Made by a program: the position numbers and the translations under genes. This document shows positions 8,627 through 17,176 of a DNA stretch of 64,000 nt, piece after piece. The notes beneath the pieces are model-generated. The model did not search any database. It saw only the letters and a program-made list of their open reading frames with translations, and was not told where the DNA came from. Every line of letters starts with the position of its first letter. Position 1 is the first letter of the stretch. This DNA comes from Fuscovulum ytuae. Lineage in GTDB: Bacteria; Pseudomonadota; Alphaproteobacteria; Rhodobacterales; Rhodobacteraceae. Location of the stretch: positions 3,021,001-3,085,000 of the forward strand of contig NZ_CP124535.1 in the NCBI RefSeq assembly GCF_029953595.1. The letters run 5' to 3'.

Positions 8627-11122
8627 TCAGAACTGATCCAGCAGACGACGCAGGTAGTCCCGTTCGCTTTCGGGCCGCGCCTGTTCGCCGGAACGCCGAC
8701 GGATTTCATCCAGAATATCCTGCGCGCGGCGATAAACGTCTTCGCCCTGCAACATGTTGCGATCCGATCCGATGCGCGCGGAATTGCCCGGCTCACGCCC
8801 CAGCGGATCGCGCTGCCCATTCGGATCGGCCTGGCCGAATTCCTGCCCCTGCGCGGCATCGCCCTGCTGGCGCTGTTCTTCGGCCAGCGCATCGCCGAAC
8901 TGTCGCATGCCGTCGCGCATCGCCTCCATCGCCTCGGCCTGACGGTCCAGCGCGCCGGGAAGATCGCCCTCGCGCAGCGCCTCTTCGGCCTGTTCCATCG
9001 CGCGGCCTGCCCGATCCAGCTGGCGGCGGCCCTCTTCACCGGCGGCACTGCCATCGCCGGGAAGCTGACCTTCCTGCAAACGGCCCAGCCGATCGCGCAG
9101 CCCCTGCTGGCGTTCGGCAAAGCTTTGGCCCTGACCTTCGCCTTCCCCTTCGCCCTGACCTTGCTGTTGTCCGGGCTGCTGGCCGTCATTCCCTTCCTGC
9201 CCGTCTTGCAGATCGCGGAAGGCATCGTCGGAAAGGCCCTGCTGGCCGCGCAGCGTATCCTGCAATTCACGCATAGCCTGCTGGCCGGGGCCGCCTTGAC
9301 CCTGACCTTGGCCTTCGCCCTGCGCCACCTGCATGTTTTCCATCAGCTGGCGCAGCATCTCCATCAATTCCTGCGCCTCGGCCATCCGGCCTTCCTCCAT
9401 CAGGCGCTGCAATTCATCCAGCATCTGTTGCAGCTGGTCGCCCGACATCTCCATCCCTTCCATGTTCTGGGAAAGCTGGCTGTCGGGGTTGCGCTGGGCC
9501 TCTTCGGCCAATTCACGCATGTAATCGTTCAGCGCCTCGCGCAGTTCCTGCATAAGTTGTTCGATTTCGGACGGGTCGGCACCGTTCCGCATCGCCTCAT
9601 CCAGACGATCCTGCGCGCGGCGCAGCCGTTCCATCGCGCTGGCCAGATCGCCCTCTTCGACCAGAAGGGCAATTTCCCACAATTCGGCGGCGATGGCGTC
9701 GCGGGAATCGGGGGTCAGGCTAACTGCTTGCGCCTCTAGGTCACGCATCAGAACGCGCAGGCGCAGATAGGCGCGTTGATTGCGGATCAGGTCTTCGGGG
9801 CGATGGGTGACCGCCTTCAGGATTTGCGTCGCACGGGGGGCATTGGCGCGCGTCCATAGAAGATCGCGCCGCATCTCGATCAAGGCGGCGGCCAGCGGGT
9901 CGAAGAACCGCTTGCCCGGCAGGGTGACATGGACGGGGTCGGCGCTGCCTTCCTGCCCAGCGGCATCGGCCACGGTAAAGGTCATGGCGACGGGCAGATT
10001 GGCAAAGGGATGCTGCGACAGGTCGTCAACCAAGGTTTCGGCGATCTGCGCGCGGTCGCCCGTCATGGGCATGGGCAGGTCAAGGACCACAGGCTCGCGC
10101 GCCTCTGGCTCTGCGGAAAGACCAAAGCGGCGGTCGATTGCGGGCAGGTCAAGCGCGATGCTGACGCGCCCTGAGGCCACGCCGTAATCATCGGCGGCAG
10201 CGAATTCCATGGTGAACTGGCCGTTGCCTTCGCGGTCCGCGCTGGTCGCCGGGGTCACCGAAGGGGCCATGTCGGGCGTCGCGGTGATCCGCCATGTTCG
10301 CCCACCTTCGCCACCCACCGCCACTTCGCCACTGCGTTGCAGCGTGAAGTCATGCAGCGGGTCGGATGCGGCGGGCACCTCTGTCCGGCCCGACACGGTT
10401 TCGGACAGGGTCAGATCGCCCACCTCGCCATAGAGGCGGAATTGCAGACGGGTGCCGATGGGCAGATCAAGGCTGCCTTCGGGAATGTCATTCAGGTACA
10501 GCGACGGCTTGCCTGTGTAAGCCGGCGGCTGCGCCCAGCCTTCCCATGACGGCCCTGCGGCCAATTCGTTCCCCGCTCCCGGAGCCAGCGCCTCAACCGA
10601 TGTGACCCGCCAGAGCGACCCGAAGATCATCGCCATCACAAAGGCCGTCAGCGCCACATAGCGCAGGGCAAAGGGATCGCGGCGGGCAAGTTTCAGATCA
10701 GGCTCCACCGGTCGCGCGGCGGCGGCACGGGCCGCCATCCGCGCGCGGTGGGCCTGCCACACGGCCAAGGAGGCGGGGTCATTGCCGCCGATCGCCTGCG
10801 TATCGGTCAGCGCCGCGATGGGCTGGCCGGGCAGACGGCTGTCCAGCCGGATCAGCGCCTCGGTGCGCGTGGGTGCGCGAAAGGCCCGCAGCCCGCGCCA
10901 AAGCGTGGCCACCGCCGCCACAAGGGCCAGCACCAGCGAAAACCATGCCGCTTCAAGCGGAAGGTGGTCTTGCAGGCCGAAGGACAGGGCCGAAAGGGTA
11001 ACCAGAAGCACGGTCCAGAACGGCCAGAAGCACCGGGTCAGCCGTTCCGCCCACAGCCCCAGCAGCGTCAGCCGCAAGGGGCGGGTAATGACCGATAATG
11101 TGCTGTCCTGATCCGTGTTCAT
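8627..11122 (-). CDS. TIGR02302/DUF4175 family membrane protein
   Basis: 831 residues with two hydrophobic segments near the N-terminus (about 30-75), a third at about 155-175, a beta-rich middle, and a C-terminal half that is helical and very rich in Q, G and E, with runs such as GEGQGQGQGGPGQQ and EGEGEGQGQSF. This is the layout of the alphaproteobacterial TIGR02302 (DUF4175) proteins; role unknown, possibly envelope. It ends 6 bp from the convergent zinc-ribbon gene and lies 45 bp after lysA. The low-complexity stretch could vary in length between strains. Confidence 0.78.
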   Translation of the reverse strand: MNTDQDSTLSVITRPLRLTLLGLWAERLTRCFWPFWTVLLVTLSALSFGLQDHLPLEAAWFSLVLALVAAVATLWRGLRAFRAPTRTEALIRLDSRLPGQPIAALTDTQAIGGNDPASLAVWQAHRARMAARAAAARPVEPDLKLARRDPFALRYVALTAFVMAMIFGSLWRVTSVEALAPGAGNELAAGPSWEGWAQPPAYTGKPSLYLNDIPEGSLDLPIGTRLQFRLYGEVGDLTLSETVSGRTEVPAASDPLHDFTLQRSGEVAVGGEGGRTWRITATPDMAPSVTPATSADREGNGQFTMEFAAADDYGVASGRVSIALDLPAIDRRFGLSAEPEAREPVVLDLPMPMTGDRAQIAETLVDDLSQHPFANLPVAMTFTVADAAGQEGSADPVHVTLPGKRFFDPLAAALIEMRRDLLWTRANAPRATQILKAVTHRPEDLIRNQRAYLRLRVLMRDLEAQAVSLTPDSRDAIAAELWEIALLVEEGDLASAMERLRRAQDRLDEAMRNGADPSEIEQLMQELREALNDYMRELAEEAQRNPDSQLSQNMEGMEMSGDQLQQMLDELQRLMEEGRMAEAQELMEMLRQLMENMQVAQGEGQGQGQGGPGQQAMRELQDTLRGQQGLSDDAFRDLQDGQEGNDGQQPGQQQGQGEGEGEGQGQSFAERQQGLRDRLGRLQEGQLPGDGSAAGEEGRRQLDRAGRAMEQAEEALREGDLPGALDRQAEAMEAMRDGMRQFGDALAEEQRQQGDAAQGQEFGQADPNGQRDPLGREPGNSARIGSDRNMLQGEDVYRRAQDILDEIRRRSGEQARPESERDYLRRLLDQF

Positions 11123-11167
11123 CCGTCGGGGCCGGGCCTCTGTCGCAACTGACGCGGCCTTGCCGCC

Positions 11168-12433
11168 TTACAACCACGCTGGGATGGTATCTCGGTTCAG
11201 GATTTCGTCAAAGGTCGGTCTTTCCCGAATGACGGCGAAGTGATCCCCCTTCACCAGAACCTCAGGCACCAAGGGGCGCGTGTTATACTCCGACGCCATC
11301 ACCGCGCCATAGGCCCCGGCCGAGCGGAAGGCGATCAGATCGCCTTCGCCCACGGCGGGCATCTCGCGCGCCTTGGCAAAGGTATCGCCTGTCTCGCAGA
11401 CCGGACCCACCACATCAAAGGGCTGCACGGGGACGGCGGGGGCGGGTTCGATGACAGGGACGATGTCATGATGCGCGCCATACATGGACGGGCGCACCAG
11501 ATCGTTCATCGCAGCGTCAAGGATCAGGAAATCCCGCCCCTCGCCCTTTTTCACATAGATCACCGAGGTGACCAGAAGCCCCGCATTGCCGGAAATCAGG
11601 CGGCCGGGTTCAATCTCAACCTCGCAGCCCAGATCGCCGACCGTTCGCTTGATCAGCGCACCGTAATCGGTGGGCAAGGGCGGGGCCTCGTTCGACCGCG
11701 TGTAAGGAATCCCAAGACCGCCCCCCAGATCGAGGCGGCGGATGTCATGCCCTTCGGCCCGCAGGCGATGGGTCAGGTCGGCCACCTTGAGATAGGCCTG
11801 CTCAAAGGGTTCCAACTCGGTCAGCTGGCTGCCGATATGGACATCGATGCCGACCACGTCGATTCCCGGCAGGGCTGCCGCCTCGGCATAGACTTCGGAG
11901 GCGCGGGCGATGGGGATGCCGAATTTGTTTTCCTTCTTGCCTGTCGCGATCTTTTCATGCGTGCGGGCATCCACATCCGGGTTGACGCGGATGGTGATCG
12001 GCGCGGTCACGCCCAGCGATGCCGCCACCTCGGACAGGGCGCGCAATTCCGGTTCGCTTTCCACGTTGAACTGCCGGATGCCACCCGTCAGGGCCAACCG
12101 CATCTCTTCGCGCGTCTTGCCGACGCCGGAAAAGACGATCCGATCCCCCGGCACGCCCGCCGCCCGGGCGCGGCGATATTCCCCGCCCGACACCACATCC
12201 ATGCCCGCGCCCAGATCCCCCAGCAGTTTCAGCACAGCCACATTGGACAAGGACTTGATGGCAAAGCAGACAAGATGGGGCAGGGGCGAAAGCGCCTCGG
12301 TGAAGAGGTGGTAATGCCGTGTCAGGGTGGCGGCGGAATAGACATAGAAAGGCGTGCCCACCTGCGCCGCGATATCGGCGATCGGCACATCCTCGGCATG
12401 CAGGGCACCGTTGCGATACAGGAAATGGTCCAT
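11168..12433 (-). CDS. lysA: Diaminopimelate decarboxylase
   Basis: 421 residues, a fold-type III PLP enzyme making L-lysine from meso-diaminopimelate. The PLP lysine is in CFAIKSLSN (about K60). DVVSGGEYRRA, IRVNPDVDARTHEKIATGKKENKFG, HIGSQLTE, DLGGGLGIPY, EPGRLISGNAG and the catalytic cysteine region GPVCETGDTF are all present. It lies downstream of argH and the small lipoprotein genes on the same strand, as in other Rhodobacteraceae. Confidence 0.95.
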   Translation of the reverse strand: MDHFLYRNGALHAEDVPIADIAAQVGTPFYVYSAATLTRHYHLFTEALSPLPHLVCFAIKSLSNVAVLKLLGDLGAGMDVVSGGEYRRARAAGVPGDRIVFSGVGKTREEMRLALTGGIRQFNVESEPELRALSEVAASLGVTAPITIRVNPDVDARTHEKIATGKKENKFGIPIARASEVYAEAAALPGIDVVGIDVHIGSQLTELEPFEQAYLKVADLTHRLRAEGHDIRRLDLGGGLGIPYTRSNEAPPLPTDYGALIKRTVGDLGCEVEIEPGRLISGNAGLLVTSVIYVKKGEGRDFLILDAAMNDLVRPSMYGAHHDIVPVIEPAPAVPVQPFDVVGPVCETGDTFAKAREMPAVGEGDLIAFRSAGAYGAVMASEYNTRPLVPEVLVKGDHFAVIRERPTFDEILNRDTIPAWL

Positions 12434-12508
12434 CCCTAGGCCCCTGCGGAAAAACTGATCTCGCCCGTTGCTATAGCAGACCCGACAGGGGGCGCAATTC
12501 GCCCCGTC

Positions 12509-12820
12509 TCAGCCCGCGCGGCGCAGCAACAGATAAAGCGGCAGTCCACAGCTGACCCCGATACAGAAGGTGGCCGGTATCGCCACCAACCCGCGCCAAT
12601 TGCGCTGCGCGATGGTCTCTACCAGCACCCAGACGGTCAGGGTCACTGCCGCGATGGTCAGATCCCATGTCAGCCCGGTGGTGGAGGCATTGACATACCA
12701 AGCATCGATCAACCCCGAAAGGCCCGTGCCGGTTTCCTGCATATAGGTGACGAACCAATACATGGGATGCACCGCACCCCAGATGGCCAAGGCAAGCCAG
12801 ACCCAACGCATCGGTGTCAT
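12509..12820 (-). CDS. DUF2834-type small membrane protein
   Basis: 103 residues with three or four hydrophobic segments. The start MRWVWLALAIWGAVHPMYWF and the LIDAWYVNASTTGLTWDLTIAA pattern recall the DUF2834 family. Function unknown. Its ATG overlaps the stop of the upstream lipoprotein gene by ATGA, so it is probably co-translated with it. Confidence 0.65.
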   Translation of the reverse strand: MTPMRWVWLALAIWGAVHPMYWFVTYMQETGTGLSGLIDAWYVNASTTGLTWDLTIAAVTLTVWVLVETIAQRNWRGLVAIPATFCIGVSCGLPLYLLLRRAG

Positions 12821-12975
12821 CCGTTGCCCCCCACCACGCCGATCTGCGCCTGACCCGATATGGTCACGGCGGGTGGCGGCGGTTCGGCAGGCACTTGCGA
12901 CGGCGGGATCGGCGGGCCATCGACACCGCAGGCAGCAAGAAGGGCAAGCGAGGCAAAGGCGAAAAGGCGCGTCAT
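12817..12975 (-). CDS. Small lipoprotein (third of three)
   Basis: 52 residues starting MTRLFAFASLALLAACGVDG, a clear lipoprotein signal with lipobox LLAAC, followed by a proline-rich stretch (PPIPPSQVPAEPPPPAV) and a short glycine tail. The start at 12975 is taken at the signal peptide rather than at longer upstream in-frame codons. Coupled by ATGA to the DUF2834 gene. Short lipoproteins next to argH occur in related genomes; role unknown. Confidence 0.7.
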   Translation of the reverse strand: MTRLFAFASLALLAACGVDGPPIPPSQVPAEPPPPAVTISGQAQIGVVGGNG

Positions 12976-13009
12976 GGCTTTCCCTTCTCCGTGTCGTTTC
13001 GCGTTATGT

Positions 13010-13165
13010 TCAAGGCGCATAGCTGATACGTCCCCCTGCCAGCCCAGCGGAAACGGAAGGCCGCACCGACAGCCCATCCGCGCCAAGACTTAGCCCGGCA
13101 TTCAGGCGCGGCGAGGAACAGGCGCAAAGGGCGATCAGGGCGAAAAGGGCAAAGGGGCGGGTCAT
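13010..13165 (-). CDS. Small lipoprotein (second of three)
   Basis: A 51-residue frame read directly from the complement: MTRPFALFALIALCACSSPR, then a short Ser/Gly/Leu-rich mature part ending RISYAP. The lipobox is ALCAC. Its ATG overlaps the stop of the preceding small gene (13162-13165, ATGA), which supports real translation. It shares the MTR-F-A start with the next lipoprotein, suggesting a local duplication. Function unknown. Confidence 0.65.
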   Translation of the reverse strand: MTRPFALFALIALCACSSPRLNAGLSLGADGLSVRPSVSAGLAGGRISYAP

Positions 13166-13350
13166 CCGGGCAACCTGTCAAAAGGATCGATCACGGTGAT
13201 GCCAAGGACCGGGTCCTCGGCCCGCAGGTCGGTGCCAAAAGTGCTCCGATCCCCCAAGGGAACGGTCAGGTTCGGCACCCGTGCCTCGGCACAGGCGGCA
13301 AGCGCGAGAAGAGGCATCAGGCCTGCGGCAAGGACTTGGCGTGTGATCAT
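13162..13350 (-). CDS. Small lipoprotein (first of three)
   Basis: 62 residues starting MITRQVLAAGLMPLLALAAC, with lipobox LALAAC. The mature part (about 43 residues) contains VPLGDRSTFGTDLRAEDPVLGITVIDPF. ATG 13350 is preferred to the in-frame GTG at 13359 because GAGGAA lies at workable distance from the ATG and only 2 nt from the GTG. It lies 61 bp downstream of argH and overlaps the next lipoprotein gene by ATGA. Function unknown. Confidence 0.65.
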   Translation of the reverse strand: MITRQVLAAGLMPLLALAACAEARVPNLTVPLGDRSTFGTDLRAEDPVLGITVIDPFDRLPG

Positions 13351-13411
13351 GCGCGCCACTGTTCCTCAACCATGGCACAGAGGCAAGGCTGGCCTTGCCC
13401 ACCCCGGCTGA

Positions 13412-14815
13412 TCACCCCAGACGCGCCTTCCAATCGGCGATGCGCGCGCGCACCTGATCGGGTGCCGTGCCGCCATAAGACTTGCGCGACCGGACCGAGT
13501 TTTCCACCCCCAGCACGTCAAAGACATCGGCGCGGATGCCGGGATGGACGGCCTGCATCTCGGCCAAGGTCAGGTCGGGCAGGTCGCAGCCCTTCGCCTC
13601 GGCCCGGGCGACGAGGGTGCCCGTCACATGATGCGCTTCGCGGAAGGGCAGGCCAAGTTCGCGCACCAGCCAATCGGCAAGATCGGTGGCGGTCGAAAAG
13701 CCAGATGCCGCCGCCTGCGCCAGAACATCCCGGTTCGCGGTCATGTCCGACACCATCCCCGTCATCGCGGCAAGGGCCAGCATCAGCGTATCGGCCGCGT
13801 CAAAAACCTGTTCCTTATCTTCCTGCATATCCTTGGAATAGGTCAGCGCCAGCCCCTTCATCACGGTGAACAGGGCCACCGTCGCCCCCATGATGCGCCC
13901 CAGCTTGGCCCGCAAAAGTTCCGCCGCATCGGGGTTCTTTTTCTGCGGCATGATCGAGGACCCGGTGGTCCAGCGATCCGAAAGCCGCACGAAACGGAAC
14001 TGCGCGCTGGACCAGATCACCAATTCCTCGGCAAAGCGCGACAGGTGCATGGCGCAGATGCTGCTGGCGGCAAGGAATTCCAAGGCAAAGTCGCGGTCGC
14101 TGACAGAATCAAGGCTATTCGCTGTGGGCCGGTCAAAGCCCAAGGCGCGCGCCGTCATATGCCGGTCGATGGGGAAAGAGGTGCCCGCCAGCGCCGCCGC
14201 GCCCAAGGGGCATTCGTTCATCCGCGCGCGGGCGTCGATGAATCGGCCCCGGTCGCGCGCCAGCATTTCGACATAGGCCATCATGTGATGGCCCCATGTC
14301 ACCGGCTGTGCCGTTTGCAAATGGGTGAAGCCGGGCATGACCCAATCCGCCCCCGCCTCGGCCTGCGCGAGAAAGGCGCGGATCAGCGCCTCAAGCCCCG
14401 CGATGGCGGCATCGCATTGATCGCGCACCCAAAGACGGAAATCCACCGCCACCTGATCGTTGCGCGACCGGGCGGTGTGCAGGCGACCTGCGGGTTCGCC
14501 GATGATCTCTTTCAGTCGGGCTTCCACATTCATGTGGATGTCTTCCAACTCCGTGCGGAAGGGGAAGGCACCCGTTTCAATCTCTGACAAGACCGTGAGA
14601 AGGCCTTCCCCGATCGCCTCGGCATCCTTATTGGTCAAGATGCCTGTCGCGGCGAGCATCGCCGCATGGGCGCGTGACCCTGCGATGTCCTGCGCGTAAA
14701 GCCGTTTGTCAAAACCGATGGAGGCGTTGATCGCCGTCATGATGGCATCCGGACCTTCGGCAAAGCGCCCGCCCCACATCTGGTTGGCGGTGCGGGACGG
14801 ATCGGGACTGGACAT
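13412..14815 (-). CDS. argH: Argininosuccinate lyase
   Basis: 467 residues, full length. The fumarase/aspartase superfamily signature [20 protein letters not shown] is present, together with [11 protein letters not shown] and [12 protein letters not shown]-like segments (here [18 protein letters not shown]). It cleaves argininosuccinate to arginine and fumarate in the cytoplasm. The start at 14815 gives the usual N-terminus NQMWGGRF within 20 residues. It heads the minus-strand run argH-lipoproteins-lysA. Confidence 0.95.
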   Translation of the reverse strand: MSSPDPSRTANQMWGGRFAEGPDAIMTAINASIGFDKRLYAQDIAGSRAHAAMLAATGILTNKDAEAIGEGLLTVLSEIETGAFPFRTELEDIHMNVEARLKEIIGEPAGRLHTARSRNDQVAVDFRLWVRDQCDAAIAGLEALIRAFLAQAEAGADWVMPGFTHLQTAQPVTWGHHMMAYVEMLARDRGRFIDARARMNECPLGAAALAGTSFPIDRHMTARALGFDRPTANSLDSVSDRDFALEFLAASSICAMHLSRFAEELVIWSSAQFRFVRLSDRWTTGSSIMPQKKNPDAAELLRAKLGRIMGATVALFTVMKGLALTYSKDMQEDKEQVFDAADTLMLALAAMTGMVSDMTANRDVLAQAAASGFSTATDLADWLVRELGLPFREAHHVTGTLVARAEAKGCDLPDLTLAEMQAVHPGIRADVFDVLGVENSVRSRKSYGGTAPDQVRARIADWKARLG

Positions 14816-14834
14816 GGCGGCGGCCTTCGGAGGG

Positions 14835-15404
14835 ATGATGCTGCGGAAAATTCTGGCCGTCCTCTACACGGCCTTGGCCATCGGTGCAAATGCGGCCCTT
14901 GCGGGGCCTGCTTTGGCTGGGGATGTCGCGGACCTGCGCGAAGGCGATATGAAGAAACTGGCGCTACATGCCGAACCCGTGGCGGTGCCGGACGGGGTGT
15001 TTCTGGATGCCGCCGATGCCGAAGTGCCGCTTGCGCAATGGCGCGGGCAATGGGTGGTTCTGAATTTCTGGGCCACATGGTGCGCGCCCTGCCGGAAAGA
15101 GATGCCCTCGCTTCTGCGCCTGCAACAGGCGATGCCCGAGATCGCGGTCCTGCCCGTGGCAACAGGGCGCAATGCGGTGGAAGGGATCGAACGGTTCTAC
15201 GAAGAGGCTGGCGTGCAGGCCCTGCCCATCCTGCGCGACCCGCGCAGCGATTTCGCCCGGCCAATGGCAGTGATGGGCCTGCCGGTGACGGTGATCCTGA
15301 ACCCGGAAGGACAGGAAGTGGGCCGCCTGATCGGTGACGCCGAATGGGACAGCGCCCATGCCCAGACCATCATCCGTGCCTTGATGGCCGGAAACGCTCA
15401 ATAA
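14835..15404 (+). CDS. TlpA-like thiol-disulfide oxidoreductase
   Basis: 189 residues: a hydrophobic N-terminal signal or anchor ([19 protein letters not shown]), then a thioredoxin fold with [16 protein letters not shown] (C83 and C86) and the cis-proline region GLPVTVIL. This is the periplasmic TlpA/ResA-like group. Divergent from argH; either of two adjacent ATG codons (14835, 14838) may start it, right after GGAGGG. Substrate not evident; cytochrome c or oxidase maturation is a common role of the family. Confidence 0.82.
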   Translation: MMLRKILAVLYTALAIGANAALAGPALAGDVADLREGDMKKLALHAEPVAVPDGVFLDAADAEVPLAQWRGQWVVLNFWATWCAPCRKEMPSLLRLQQAMPEIAVLPVATGRNAVEGIERFYEEAGVQALPILRDPRSDFARPMAVMGLPVTVILNPEGQEVGRLIGDAEWDSAHAQTIIRALMAGNAQ

Positions 15405-15425
15405 GAAAGTGATCGGCACGCGCCG

Positions 15426-15527
15426 GGCGGGGCGCCCGCCGCGCATTCCTTTTTCTCGCGGCGCCGCCTTCGGCTTTGCCGCGGGTGAGGGGGGCCAGCC
15501 CCCCGGCACGGCCCGCCTGCGCGGGCC
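15426..15527. repeat. GC-rich multi-hairpin intergenic element
   Basis: Three inverted repeats stand in the gap between the convergent TlpA-like and tag genes: GGCGGG/CCCGCC (15426-15431, 15435-15440), GGGGGG/CCCCCC (15489-15494, 15499-15504) and GGCCCGC/GCGGGCC (15510-15516, 15521-15527). They may act as terminators for both genes or belong to a dispersed REP-like family; I see no second copy in this window. Confidence 0.45.
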
Positions 15528-15530
15528 GCA

Positions 15531-15563
15531 CCTCCCCCCGGAGTATTTTTCGCCAAGATGAAG
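15531..15563. repeat. Probable dispersed Rhodobacteraceae intergenic motif
   Basis: The string CCCCCCGGAGTATTTTTCG followed by CCAAGATGAAG looks like a short sequence I recall as very common between genes in Rhodobacteraceae genomes. Its T-run breaks the GC-rich surroundings and directly abuts the end of tag. Its role is unknown; the recollection cannot be checked here. Confidence 0.35.
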
Positions 15564-15564
15564 A

Positions 15565-16152
15565 TCAGCCCCCCTCGCCCAAGGCACGGATGCGGGCATG
15601 GGCGGGGCAGGTGGTGAGGTGGTCGTTCACCAGCCCCGCGGCCTGCAGGAAGGCATAGGTGATGGTGGGGCCGCAGAAGGTGAATCCATCGGCCTTCAGC
15701 TGTTTCGAGATGGTCTTTGACAGCGGGGTTTCATTCGGCACCTCGGCCATGCTGCGGGCGTTGGTCTGGTGCGGGCGGCCATCGAGATGTTTCCAGAGAG
15801 AGGCGGAAAAACCTTCGCGTTCTTCCACCGCCAAAAAAGCGCGGGCCGAGCGGATCGTGCCTTCGATCTTGCCGCGATGGCGCACGATGCCGGGATCGGC
15901 CATCAGGCGGGTGACATCGCCGTCGCCCCAAAGGGCGATGGTCGCGGGGTCGAAGCCGGCAAAGGCGGTGCGAAAATTATCGCGCTTTTTCAGGATTGTG
16001 ATCCAGCTAAGCCCAGCCTGAAACCCTTCTAGGATCAGCTTTTCCCAAAGCGCGCGGGGATCGCGTTCGGGAATGCCCCATTCTTCATCGTGATAGGCGA
16101 CATAAAGCGGATCGGTTCCGCACCATGGGCAGCGATCCTGCATCCCTGTCAT
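15565..16152 (-). CDS. tag: DNA-3-methyladenine glycosylase I
   Basis: 195 residues matching Tag: N-terminal zinc/binding start RCPWCGTDPLYVAYHDEEWG, then LILEGFQAGLSWITILKKR, and the C-terminal GFTFCGPTITYAFLQAAGLVNDH with conserved Cys and His. It removes 3-methyladenine from alkylated DNA. Two start codons three codons apart (16152 and 16143) are possible; both follow purine-rich runs. Confidence 0.93.
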   Translation of the reverse strand: MTGMQDRCPWCGTDPLYVAYHDEEWGIPERDPRALWEKLILEGFQAGLSWITILKKRDNFRTAFAGFDPATIALWGDGDVTRLMADPGIVRHRGKIEGTIRSARAFLAVEEREGFSASLWKHLDGRPHQTNARSMAEVPNETPLSKTISKQLKADGFTFCGPTITYAFLQAAGLVNDHLTTCPAHARIRALGEGG

Positions 16153-16249
16153 CCCTTTTGGCCTGCCTTCGGCTTTACCCGATCTTTACGGGGATTGGGG
16201 CAGGCTGGCCAGCGGTTAGGACCTTCATGGGGTGCAGGGGGCACGAAAG

Positions 16250-17032
16250 ATGGAAGACGGGCTGGGAAGCCCGCTCTCGGCCGCGATTGCCGAAAGCGAG
16301 GCCCGCATCTTGGACCGGGTGGCAGAGGCAGTGCGCCAGCGTCGCCTGCGACTGGCCTATCAGCCGGTGGTCTTGGCGCGCAATCCACAGCGGATCGGGT
16401 TCCATGAGGGGCTGATCCGGCTGCTCGATCCCGGTGGGCAGGTCATCCCCGCGCGCGATTTCATCCGGGCAGTGGAGCCGCACAGACTGGGCCGCGAGAT
16501 CGATTGTGCTGCTCTGGCCATCGGTCTGGATGCGTTGATCCGCCATCCCAGCCTGCGCCTGTCGATCAATATGTCGGCGCGTTCTGTGGGTTGGCCAAGT
16601 TGGCTGCGCCTGTTGCGGGTGGGTCTTTCCCGTACGCCGGGACTCGGGGATCGCTTGATCCTTGAGATCAGTGAAGCCAGTGCGATGACGGTGCCTGAGC
16701 TTCTGACCCCGCTGATGGAAGAGTTGCGACCCAAGGGAATCGCCTTCGCGCTGGATGGTTTCGGGGCCGGGGCCATGCATCTGCGCCACCTGCGCGACCT
16801 GCAATTCGATCTGATGAAGATCGACGCCGGGTTTACCCGCGATGTCGCCGCGCAGCCCGACAATCAGGTCATGATTTCGGCCTCCCGCGCGTTGGCGCGC
16901 GAGTTTGACATGCTGACCGTGGCGCAAGGCGTGGAAACGGCGGCCGAGGCGGATTGTCTGGCCGCCTTGGGCGTGGATTGCCTGCAAGGCCATCATCTGG
17001 GTGTGCCGAAACTTTATCCCCACGGGCTGTGA
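16250..17032 (+). CDS. Degenerate EAL-domain protein
   Basis: 260 residues, essentially one EAL domain. The motif normally written EAL reads EGLIRL. The NxS asparagine (LSINMSA), the glutamate of ILEISEAS, the lysine in LMKID and the QGVET segment are kept, but the DDFG loop reads LDGFGAG, losing the second aspartate, and the following residues differ from YSSL. Loss of this metal-binding aspartate usually impairs c-di-GMP hydrolysis, so it may be a binder or protein-interaction module. ATG 16250 is preferred (AGGGGG upstream); GTG 16232 is an alternative. Confidence 0.8.
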   Translation: MEDGLGSPLSAAIAESEARILDRVAEAVRQRRLRLAYQPVVLARNPQRIGFHEGLIRLLDPGGQVIPARDFIRAVEPHRLGREIDCAALAIGLDALIRHPSLRLSINMSARSVGWPSWLRLLRVGLSRTPGLGDRLILEISEASAMTVPELLTPLMEELRPKGIAFALDGFGAGAMHLRHLRDLQFDLMKIDAGFTRDVAAQPDNQVMISASRALAREFDMLTVAQGVETAAEADCLAALGVDCLQGHHLGVPKLYPHGL

Positions 17033-17078
17033 CCCTGCGCCCGCCACCGCAGCCATGCCCCTGCGTCAATCTGCTTGG

Positions 17079-17091
17079 GCAATAATGTTGC
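17079..17091. promoter_or_regulatory. GCAA-N5-TTGC element upstream of phaA
   Basis: GCAATAATGTTGC, 86 bp before the phaA start. The identical 13-mer recurs before phaB and a one-base variant before the ETF-QO gene, so it is a candidate operator or promoter element of a shared regulator. AT-rich core in a GC-rich gap. Confidence 0.5.
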
Positions 17092-17176
17092 TTTTGTTCC
17101 CCCCGCCGTCTAGGCCATGCTGCAAGGCGGCAGGGTCGCGTGGACCCTGCCCGGTGTGGGAAAGAGAGGACCAGCC

